A stretch of 64,000 nt of DNA from Ixodes scapularis (lineage: Eukaryota; Arthropoda; Arachnida; Ixodida; Ixodidae), in assembly GCF_016920785.2 (NCBI RefSeq), contig NW_024609836.1, forward strand, positions 8,116,406-8,180,405. Reading direction: 5' to 3'. Position 1 is the first letter of the stretch. Each line of letters begins with the position of its first letter. The position numbers and the translations under genes were made by a program. Shown in pieces: positions 1-8,505 of the stretch. A model generated the notes under the pieces. The model saw nothing but the letters and a program-made list of their open reading frames with translations, was not told the DNA's origin and ran no database searches.

Positions 1-502
1 TCTTCCTTTATTTCTACTTTTTTTTATTATTTCCAATGATGCCACCCATATTTTGGCGTTATGAGAGTTCACCATTTTTTTTGTATTTTCTGTAGAAGTG
101 ATCAAACACACATCCATGGACCCGAATCGACAAAGTGGTAGTTTATCAAGTTGGCTCTACTGCAGGGACTTTAAGGCCCGAAAAGCTAAGGGCAGTGGCC
201 TTGCAAGTGTTTGGGAAGTGAAGGGGTGGCGGTAGTTGATGGCGGAGGGAAAGAAGAGAGAGGAGCGTGGACGTGACGCCATTATTCAAGAAATTGCAGA
301 AGGACGCTTAAGCTTCGCCTTTAAAGGGACACTGAAAGAGCATTACGCTCGCCAAGGTTTTTATTTGTTCATAACATATGAGAGCTCAGCTACCCAGAAC
401 ACAATTGCCGGCTTGAAATTCGTTTTCTGTCCGCCCGAAAACCGCTGATCGAGAACTGGCCGGTTTGAGTCGCGCTCACCCTCTTCTCCGTGGTCACGTG
501 CC

Positions 503-536
<34 letters not shown>

Positions 537-1212
537 TTTATGGTTTAGACAAGACCACCAAAGAAAATCAAAGTCGTGGGTCATCGAAGGCATACACTCT
601 TAATACTAAAAATGGACAAAAAATATGATATTTATTTTTCGGGGCTTTTTAAAAAGCTGCAAATACAATGACTGAAAGAAAAATTGCACAGTGACGTGAA
701 TTTTGGCATTTTTCTCCTCCGTTATATTTCTACTTCCTCCCCAGTCTAGGTTCAATTTCGGTTTCAAACAGCTGTATTTTTTTTACTTTATTACAACTCT
801 CCTACGTCACGCCGCGGTGGTGGCGCGTCGGGCGCACTTCCGGTCTTGGACGGTGGGCAGAAGTCGCCGTGCGAGACATGCATTCTTGTGATCTTTTGGA
901 AAAGACCAGACAGAAAACCTGCCTTCTCGTCAAAATGCTGCGACGGGGGCTGTACCAAGAGAGTCTGGAAAGGTTTGAAGATCAGTTTCCATGTATTTCT
1001 GCCCTCTCCGTTCGTCCGAGAACGTGAATAGTAGCCGTGAAAAGGGCAAACCAGATGCTGTCGAACTACGATTGCTTGTGCGGGCAACACTTTGTGGTCG
1101 CCAGATGTATTTGTTTTGTTCCAACATGAACGAGAGAAAACGGGTGAAGTTGTGCGGACCATCAATTCACGGGTTTCAGTGCGTTTTTAAATTCACACGG
1201 CCGCCTGATCGT
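1..1212. other. Intergenic, no gene recognised
   Basis: I see no supported gene here. A 70-codon open frame starts at 236 but has no recognisable motif. A run of 32 T lies at 504-535, possibly the tail of an old retroposed sequence. The stretch at about 745-800 vaguely resembles a dispersed repeat seen near 50.5 kb, too weakly to annotate. Confidence 0.5.
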
Positions 1213-2341
1213 TCGAACTTTCGTGTGCTCGTTCAAACAAAAGCGGCCCATAGGCCAAACTTTGATCCGTTGATTGCATTAAAAAGTGATTGCAGGCCTC
1301 AAAAGACTTAAGTAGGCTCGGTGTAAACAGTAGATACAAGATGGTGATCGTTGGTACCAGTGGCCGTCACCACCTTGTTACGCTTGGTCTGTTCCCGCCT
1401 CCGATTTTCAGTATCGACGTCGATCATCGCCGCTACCTTCTACACTTTTGCAGCACGAGCGACGTCGCGGCCGAAAATAGCTACAAGAATCTCATCATGA
1501 TTTCGGCGTCCATTCTGCGGCGTTCACGCGAATGAATCGCCGCACGTCAAATTATTTACGCAGAGTTTAGCGGCGTAATGAGCCTTGATAATTTCGCTCA
1601 GGCGATTAAAGTAGTAAGACACCGCCATGAGGACGTAGAATCGACAATTCCAACGCGAAAAAGAGTATGCAGACTCACACAGACGCCGACAACGTGACAA
1701 TTCAATCGTTTGTTGACGCGGGACGCGATGCTTCTTGCCCGCATTCCATTGCGCATGCGTTCGAACTGTCGTCTGCTCTCTCAAAATTGTCTGCTTTTTG
1801 TCGTCAGCTCGTTCAAACGACAGCGGCCCGTAAATCAAAAGTTGACCCGGTAATTGCGATAAGAACTAACTGCAGGCCTCAAAACACGTTTGAAGGTTGG
1901 TTGGGGTAAGTAGGCAAAATGTAAACAAGAGGTACAAGATGTTGATTATTGTTACCAGTGGCCATCACCGACTTGTAATGCCCGATTCTACTTGCGGCTT
2001 TCAGTATCGACGTCCACCATCTCAGCTTCGGTCCACGCTTTTCCAGCCCGAGCGACGTCGCGACTGAAAATAGCGAGCAGAATCTCATCGTGGGAGTCAG
2101 TCTTTAGCGCCCATTCTGCGGCGTCCACGTGAAATGAATCGCCGCAAGTCACATTATTCACGCAGTTTTGCCTCGTTAATTTTGCTGAAGCCGCTCAAGT
2201 AGTCAGATATTGTTAGGAAGCGTAGAACCAACGCGAAAAAGAGCACGGGGACTCCCACCGACGCCGACAACAACGCAATTCAATGGTTTGTTTATAGGCG
2301 ACGGTAGGCTTCTTGCCCACCGTTTACACGCATGCGCGGCG
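1213..2341. repeat. Diverged tandem duplication, period about 570 bp
   Basis: Two consecutive units share a long series of blocks: gttcgaact (1213 and 1759), gcaggcctcaaaa (near 1294 and 1873), tacaagatg (near 1333 and 1934), gagcgacgtcgcg and attctgcggcgt. The start of a third unit (acgcgaaaaagag, near 1652 and 2231) closes the array. Units differ by many substitutions and small indels, so the duplication is old. No reading frame is conserved between the units, which argues against a coding origin. Confidence 0.75.
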
Positions 2342-2474
2342 TCGGTGGCGTCCGCTAGGGGCGCTCCGGTTTGTTTGTAAAGATGAGTTGGTGTGTACGT
2401 GACACTGTAGCAAAATATTGATTGGGTACTCTTCTAACAGCATAAAAATTCACCTAGCAAAAAATTTGAAAAAT

Positions 2475-2500
2475 GGGGGGGGGGGGGGGGGGGGGGGGGG
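2475..2500. repeat. Poly-G tract, 26 bp
   Basis: Uninterrupted run of 26 G, immediately before the LINE ORF1 region. It is one of more than a dozen G or C homopolymers of 13 bp or longer in the window, many of them inside hAT-like MITE remnants. No flanking terminal repeat is visible here. Confidence 0.9.
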
Positions 2501-2665
2501 TCAGTGTCTTTTTAAGAGTGGAACACGATAGGCTAAATCTAAATCTCGTTCGTTCCTCGGCCCTGCAAGCGTGTCTGCGCTTGCAGGGTCCACCGCCGGA
2601 CGCGATAGCGAACGGACGTCCAATGGAGTGCTCTTCAGCGACTACGATAACGGCGGTTTCTAGCC

Positions 2666-3728
2666 GTGGTAATGCTGGCTTCCGCGGTTTGCCGGGTGAA
2701 CTGGGGTGACTACGCGGTTATTTTGCCCTCGACTGCCTCCGGCGAAGCTATGAACCGCAGCCTTGTGCTGCACGCTGACACCCGGGGACGTCCGTATCGA
2801 AGAGAAGGTTTTTATCGGCCGCTGGAACCAGGTCCGCGGGAAGAGGGGCGTGGGCGCCTTTCCATTCGGACACGTGTGGCTCCTAAGCTGCATACTACTG
2901 CAGCCAAGGAGAAGCTCCTGGCGACGACAGTGCACCTGCAAGTGAAGGACCGCTTGTGTCTGGTCATCGACCCTAACAAATGGGAATTAAAGGTCAAAGT
3001 CCACTGGGTGGCGTTTGACGTGCCCGTGGAAACTATCCGTCGAGCCTTCGAATCCTATACGGAGAAGTTAAGGGAGTCACCCGCGAAAGGTGAAAGGTCG
3101 GGGGCCTGTCGGACATGGATACCACGACAGTCGTCGCGCGCCTGTTGCTTCGGGATGGCATGAGGCCGGAGTCCCTTCCTCACCAGCTCCGGTTCCTAGG
3201 AGGCACAGTACTTGTGGTCGTTCCCGGGCGCGCGCCGGTGTGCCCTCGCTGTCGTCGCTCGCGACCCATACGGCGTGAGTGCAGGGTGCCTAGGTGCGAG
3301 GAATGTCGAGCCTTCGGGCACGATGCAAGGGACCGCGTGCGGTGGTATGCCCGAACCGTCGCCAGCCCTACCGCTGATGACACGGGTATGAGCCACGCCA
3401 TGGAAAAGGCGGAGGAGGCAACGTCATCCACGACGATAGCTCCCTCACAGAGTTTCAGGGAGCGGAGGCCAGCACGGCGCCGTGTGTCGCGCAAAATCAG
3501 GCGTTGACCACCCCTACGGCACCGGGAAATGGACTTAGCGGCGAACCTGCGAGCGAAGTGAAGGTGACAGCGCAGGAGGCACCGGTCGCGAGCGACACGA
3601 CAAATGCCTCCGAGGGTGAAGACGCTGGAGAAATAGACTTCGAGGCCAAGGCTGCCAAGCGACCGTTCAACGAGACGACAGTGACGACCGACACGGCTGG
3701 CCCTCGTTCAGAGTTGGAGCTGCAATAG
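2666..3728 (+). pseudogene. LINE (L1/Tx1-like) ORF1, nucleic-acid-binding protein, broken
   Basis: Decayed first ORF of a non-LTR retrotransposon. The first part (2666 to about 3070) encodes an ORF1-like segment including HLQVKDRLCLVIDPNKW and a region ending RRAFESY that resembles an RRM-type fold. The frame then shifts. The second part (about 3115-3507) contains two cysteine-rich knuckles, CPRCRRS and CEECRAFGHDAR, like the CCHC fingers that bind RNA in ORF1 proteins of L1/Tx1-type elements. A third open segment (3504-3728) is Ser/Thr/Glu-rich. In a live element this protein would coat the LINE RNA. The frameshifts show it is dead. The true start cannot be fixed. ORF2 of the same element follows at 3891. 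Confidence 0.7.
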
Positions 3729-3890
3729 GCGGCGAGAAAGAGGGGAGGCCGAAGAGCCTAGAGGTGACCGTGGCGGATCGTCGGCTCTACCCTGAGACGA
3801 CGAGCAGTGACTGTTTGGGGCTGCGGCAGCTCACTTTCAGGTACTTACATACATTGGTGAGCGCTATGCTCGAGGTTTGAAACTTGCTCA

Positions 3891-4136
3891 ATGGTAGTGT
3901 CTCTTGAAGGTTCATTACGTATTGCTACGCTGAACGTGCGGAGACTCGCAGCTAGGCGTAGGCAACAGCAGCTTTACCGACTGTTTACCGAGCATGAGTT
4001 AGATGTGGCCGCTCAAGAGACCAAAGCAGAGAGTGAGGGTCGAACCGACAGTATGTTGCGGTCGTTTCTGTCGCGCTATGAAGTCTGCGTGAGTCACGCT
4101 GTTGGTTTGTCGGCAGGTTGCTGCTTGTTCCTTATT
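3891..4136 (+). pseudogene. LINE ORF2, endonuclease N-terminal segment
   Basis: Start of ORF2 of the L1/Tx1-like LINE. LRIATLNVRRLAARRRQQQL is the start of an exonuclease-endonuclease-phosphatase (APE-type) domain, followed by VAAQETKAE, the active-site glutamate region where functional relatives read LQET. This domain nicks target DNA for target-primed reverse transcription. The frame runs into a transposon inserted at 4137 and resumes at about 5471. Confidence 0.75.
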
Positions 4137-5470
4137 GGCCCTGTCACACTGAGGCAACAGTTGGACAACTCTATCCGGCAACACGGGGAAGTCGGGTTGC
4201 CGGCGACCCTGTCATATCGCGGCAACAACAACAGTCGGGCAACATGTTGCTGCCGCCCGGCAACCGTGTTGCCCAACTTGTTGTCCACAACCCTGTCACA
4301 CTGCGCTGACGGCGAAGACAACACGGGGAACACTCTACCATCTTGATTGTTTACCTTCCTGTGCGGCGGGGAATCGCTGGAAATGTGACGCTACAAAGTG
4401 CTAATGCATTCGAAGGGCCGGAATTACCACGGTTCGACATCAACCAGTGACTGCGATTAGAAAACTTGACACGGGGAGTATTTTCCGCTCTATGTTTTAA
4501 CGAAATGTTCTTCATTCGCTGACAAAGCAGATAGCCCTAACCGAGGAAAGTGACATCGCTGATATATGTTCGGGATTTACGCCACCGTATGAAGTGTTTC
4601 TGTCCGGTTCTTTTATGCAATTCCTATTTCTACTGTAAAATTGTGTTAGCATAAGTACCCCAAAGCGTATTTTGTAACGTGGTGTTGAGCTGAACTGACA
4701 GTGCTTCGAAACTGCGACACCGACACCATCGGCCTTTATAACAATAGGTGGAATAAAATATTTTCAACGCTGTCTACTTGACTACCGCCTGCAATGTGAT
4801 CGCTTCATTCCCCCAAAATGTCCTTGGTATTTTTAAAACAAATCAGGTGTCTGGTAGCGGCTGTTTCCAAGTTCCAAGCATCAACAATCATGATCAGAGT
4901 GGTCGTTTTATGCTTCGATTTTTTAATCTTTGGTTTTCTGGGTTCTTTTTATTATACTTTATTAGCGGGTGAGTAGGCATGCCATTTTCTTTCACTGTCA
5001 GTAATGTGAGCTGGTCTCTCGGGAGTTCTAATTTCAAAACCAGCCTGAACGTTCACGACCGTAGCTGTGACCATTTCGAAAATCGCTTTCCGTAACTACG
5101 CAGCAAAAACATTAATCGAAAATATTTCAGCTGCACGCCAGCCCTAATTATTGTTAAATAACGTTTTCCAAGCTTTTGTTTGAGGGACTAGCTCTAACAT
5201 CGAAGCTATCCATGTTGTCGTGTTGCCGGCCCGAAATTCGCTCAGCCAGCGATCAGGGCAACGCACGTTGTCCAACACAAGTTGCTGCTGTTTTCGTTGC
5301 CGAAAGCTGTCATACCGAAGCGACATTTCAGTTTTCGTCCACGTTGTCGTGCTGTTGCCGCGATGGGAGAGGTTTGTCGGACAACACGGCGAGCTAGCAA
5401 CAAGTTGTCCGACTGTTGGACAACGTGTTGTGTTGCGGTTGCCGTCGTGTTGCCTCAGTGTGACAGGGCC
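4137..5470. mobile_element. 1334-bp DNA transposon with terminal inverted repeats, no transposase
   Basis: The ends are perfect inverted repeats beginning ggccctgtcacactgaggca (4137 onward) and its complement ending at 5470. The first and last roughly 200 bp are packed with GGCAACA / TGTTGCC and GGACAAC motifs in both orientations, a typical subterminal transposase-binding layout. It interrupts LINE ORF2 cleanly: the endonuclease frame stops at the left edge and resumes at the right. The flanks are cttatt and tttaaa, so no clean target duplication is visible and the superfamily (Harbinger- or P-like are possible) is unassigned. Internal open frames resemble no transposase, so it is non-autonomous. 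Confidence 0.8.
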
Positions 5471-6764
5471 TTTAAAAAAAGCTGATGGTGCTGTCGTCCA
5501 CACTGTTACGACATGCCCGTCCGGGCGGTTTGTTATGTGTGATTTCACCGCTTGTAGTGTTGAGTGGCGGGTAATCTGTGTTTATGTTCCTAATAAGCCC
5601 GATGAGCGCAGAATGTTTTTGAAAATATTTATGGGTTTTGCCAGTGCGATCGAATTATTATATCTCTAGGAGACTTTAACTGTGTTTGGAAAAGTGAGGA
5701 CCGCTCCAATGAAGGGTGCCAGAAAGACGCCAGTGTTTTGACTTTAAATAACCTTATTGGGCACTGCGAGTTGGAAAATATTGCGAGCTGCGTGCCCTCG
5801 TGTAGAGGGTCTGGTGTACACCCAGTTCCAAGGTACCAGTCACGCCAGGTTGGACCGATATACATTTCGTCGGATCTGGTTCCCCTATTTGGCGGTTACT
5901 CGGTCGATAACGTCTCCTTTAGCGACTACTGCCTCGTTAGTTTTCAATTAGGTGCCAAGAAAAATGTGCCACTTTTTTGTGGGAACAGTGGAAACTTAAC
6001 GCGAAGCTGATTCGAGATAAGTCTTTTCGGAACTTAGTCAAGGAGAAATGGCAGGAAGCAGAACTAAAGGGAGGGTGTGTCATCGAGAAGTGGAAGTTCT
6101 TCAAGCAGGATGGTAAAAATCAGCGGAATTGAGAAGGCGGGTTCATTGAAGTTCCAAGAAAAGAAAAACGAAGTTGTGTTGCGTGATAACCTGAACAAGC
6201 TTTTTCGGGAAGAATGCCGAACTCCCGGCCTTTTAATGGGTGATGTTAATAACCTAAAAGCCGAACTCGAGATCATCGGTCGGGAAAGATATCGAGCCCG
6301 TTCCGAGAGATACTGGGTTGGAGAGGCGCCAATAAAAAGGATGGTTGCCGCCAAAACGAAATACGCGCGCGGCAATGAAATAGTGGAAATCGAACACCAT
6401 GGCGTTCTGTCTGACGAGAAAAAAGTTTAAAAAAAAGGCTTTCGTCGAACACTACCCGATCTTTTCAGTCGCTATGCCTCAAAAAGGCTGTGCTTGAAAG
6501 CGAGTTCTTGTCTTTGCTGCCGACAATAGATAGTAATTTAAAAGGTTTTCTAGAAGAACCGATAAGCCTGTCGGAGATACCATTTGCGATAGAAGATTTG
6601 AAACCCGGGAAATCGCCAGGACCAGATGGGGTTGACCGGATTTTTTTATAAGACGAGGTTTAGCATGAGGTTGCAGTTGTTTTGTTATATGTTTTTACCG
6701 AAGCGTATGACCAAAAATTCTTACCGCCATCGTTTCTGCGTACGTATACGGTGTTGATCCCTAA
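5471..6764 (+). pseudogene. LINE ORF2, endonuclease C-terminal part and linker to RT
   Basis: Continuation of ORF2. GRFVMCDFTACSVEWRVICV, then VYVPNKPDERR and SLGDFNCVW, match the second half of an APE-type endonuclease; GDFN is a conserved catalytic core motif. Further on, a linker of basic and coiled character (about 6010-6430) leads to SEIPFAIEDL and GKSPGPDGV at about 6575-6640, the N-terminal fingers of reverse transcriptase. At least three frameshifts and several stops are present. The frame is interrupted at 6765 by a palindromic MITE, right after the RT segment LRTYTVLIPK. Confidence 0.75.
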
Positions 6765-6940
6765 AGCGTGAAACACATGTACGACGAAACCGTCCGATCC
6801 GACGTCCGACCGCGCAATACGACGGTCGGAGGCGAGGGTTTTCAACGCTCTCCGATGCTACGAAAACCCTCGCCTCCGACCGTCGTATTGCGCGGTCGGA
6901 CGTCGGATCGGACGGTTTCGTCGTACATGTGTTTCGCGCT
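6765..6940. mobile_element. 176-bp snapback MITE (palindromic)
   Basis: Nearly the whole element is one inverted repeat. A left arm of about 75 bp starting agcgtgaaacacatgtacga is complementary to the right arm, around a loop of about 18 bp (near 6845-6862). The target duplication is TAA on both sides (6762-6764 and 6941-6943), as for PIF/Harbinger-type elements. It splits the reverse transcriptase frame of the LINE. The arms are almost perfect, which suggests recent insertion or self-templated repair. Confidence 0.85.
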
Positions 6941-6943
6941 TAA

Positions 6944-7250
6944 GTGTGACGATCCCGTTATACTTCGTAGTGTAAAATTTTATCATCCTATAACGCTTAC
7001 TAACATAAACTACAAGATACTAATGAAAGTCCTTATTAGACGATTGCAATGCGTGATCACGGATGTCGTGGGGCCCCACCAGACGTGTGGAATACGGGGT
7101 CGAAGTATTTTAACTAACATTCATGTCGCTCGTAGTATTTTAGAGTGCTGCGACTCAGAAATAAGGAAGGTTGCGATGTTACAGTTAGACTTAGAAAAAA
7201 CCTTCGACCGCGTGTCTATAATAATAATTGGGGTTGTGTGGATATTTATT
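6944..7250 (+). pseudogene. LINE ORF2, reverse transcriptase palm fragment
   Basis: The RT continues after the MITE: SVKFYHPITLTNINYKILMK, then QTCGIRGRSILTNIHVAR and MLQLDLEKTFDRVS. The last is the RT motif A region, where active LINEs have D-x-x-K-A-F-D-R; here Ala is replaced by Thr. The YADD box and everything downstream are missing. Similarity ends at about 7250 and an unrelated repeat begins by 7311. The element is truncated inside RT and cannot be active. Confidence 0.75.
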
Positions 7251-7310
7251 CAGCGTGTAGTTGGTCAGCCACTTCAAAGTTGCGACGGGTCACTCGCCGT
7301 AGATGAGACA

Positions 7311-7388
7311 TTTAGCCGGTGCAGTACAACCGCTAGCTTTGGGTCTTTAACGTGCGCCACGCAGTAGGGATACACGACCGCACGCCGG
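7311..7388. repeat. Dispersed repeat, copy 1 (pairs with 48733-48803)
   Basis: About 75 bp sharing gggtctttaacgtgc, cacgcagtag and gacc-gc-cgc blocks with 48733-48803 in the same orientation. It is probably a fragment of one transposon family that I cannot name. Confidence 0.6.
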
Positions 7389-7389
7389 C

Positions 7390-7525
7390 ATGATGCTCAT
7401 CCAGATCGAAACGGGCAAGGGTGGGGAATGAATTCAGGATCCTTGGGTTCTATAGCGCGAGCTTTCGCTCCACGTGCTCCGAGCTGGTGTGCGCTACCCC
7501 ACTCGGCCACTGACCCCCCTTTTTT
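7390..7525 (-). repeat. tRNA-like SINE remnant
   Basis: Read on the minus strand, the segment near 7510 begins gtcagtggccgagtggggta, which fits an RNA polymerase III A box of the Leu/Ser tRNA type. A pyrimidine-rich tract lies beside it on the plus strand (7513-7531). The B box is poorly matched, so this is a decayed SINE head rather than a tRNA gene. Confidence 0.4.
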
Positions 7526-7544
7526 TTTTCTTTATTGCATGGAA

Positions 7545-8240
7545 GGACAAAACAATAAACATAGATCACTTATTCAAAGTTCACGAGCTTAGTTCAATGT
7601 CATTTGTTGAGTCCAAATTCTTTGATATCTATGAGACTACTAAGCAAAGGTAACCATTCCGGAACTAATTCTTGAAAGTCATACACACTTTTGATACGGG
7701 TTAAAAGGTGAATGAAATGTAAGCGTACAGTCTTTGGGTACAAATTCCCATTTCCAATGTCAAGACGTGATTTTCACATGCTGTATTACGCTACAAGCAT
7801 CACAAGATCAAAAGGAAAAGCACCTTTGGATGACACAGGAAGAAAAAGAATCGCGTAAGTTGTAATATCAATACCTTTCTTTAGTGTACGCTGCAAAACG
7901 TTTCAAAAGAAAACCGCATCCCCGCAGTGAATAAACAGGTGTTCAACGGTTTCGGGCATTTTACGTAATGCGCAGTTTACTGACCACGGAACATATAGAC
8001 CCTTTTCCTGTAGATATTACCTTGGTAGGTAATACCGAACAGTGCAGTTTAAAAAAGAAAGTTTTTGGCGCCGGGGGATGCACATTTTTTGCACCCGGCG
8101 TAGTACATCTTGGTCAGAGCCATCGCCGAAAATAGTGCGATAAACTGGCGTGGGAAAGAGGACACATACAAGATCTCTTGTCAACTTCTTACGTGTTACA
8201 AAGGTCAGATAGTCTCTTGAAAACCTTGCTGACAAAAAGT
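7545..8240 (-). pseudogene. LINE ORF2 C-terminal fragment (zinc-finger end), opposite strand
   Basis: Minus-strand translation gives YVPWSVNCALRKMPETVEHL followed by FIHCGDAVFF. This is the C-x2-3-C...H-x3-4-C finger that ends ORF2 in many L1/Tx1/R1-type LINEs (zf-RVT type). Upstream in the frame are PVYRTIFGDGSDQDVLRRVQ and LNCTVRYYLP, typical of the RT-to-finger linker. Frameshifts and a stop are present. It could be the 3' half of the + strand LINE ending at 7250, inverted, or an independent copy; the sequence alone does not decide. Confidence 0.6.
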
Positions 8241-8491
8241 GATAAGCATTGTCGGCGGTGTGTTCGAAAGCGCCGGAGAAGAAAAAGGGACGTCCGGCTC
8301 AGAGCTTTGACAAAAGGCATATATTCTCTTATATCACGCGGCTCCCGAGGCCACGCGGTAGCGTGAGCTGGCGCGCTCACCGGCACTGTGCCCGGCGCAG
8401 TGGAGCCTTGGTTGTTTGGTCTGGAACAACATTCACTCTGGTGTTTTCTAGAACCCGTGTGGTTGTGGTGGCAGCTGTCGGCTATGCTACA
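8241..8491 (-). repeat. Probable 3' LTR remnant of truncated Gypsy (minus strand)
   Basis: Just after the integrase stop codon, the minus strand reads a purine tract (agggggggggattc) and then tgtagcatagccgacagc, a polypurine tract followed by a TG LTR start. A TATA-like gatataagagaatatatg lies inside (about 8320-8336 on +). The far end cannot be fixed, and no second LTR is present to compare. Confidence 0.5.
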
Positions 8492-8505
8492 GAATCCCCC
8501 CCCCC

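Noticed and set aside
236..448. Small open frame near the left edge
   Set aside because: 70 codons, no motif or neighbour context; the chance level of such frames is high here.
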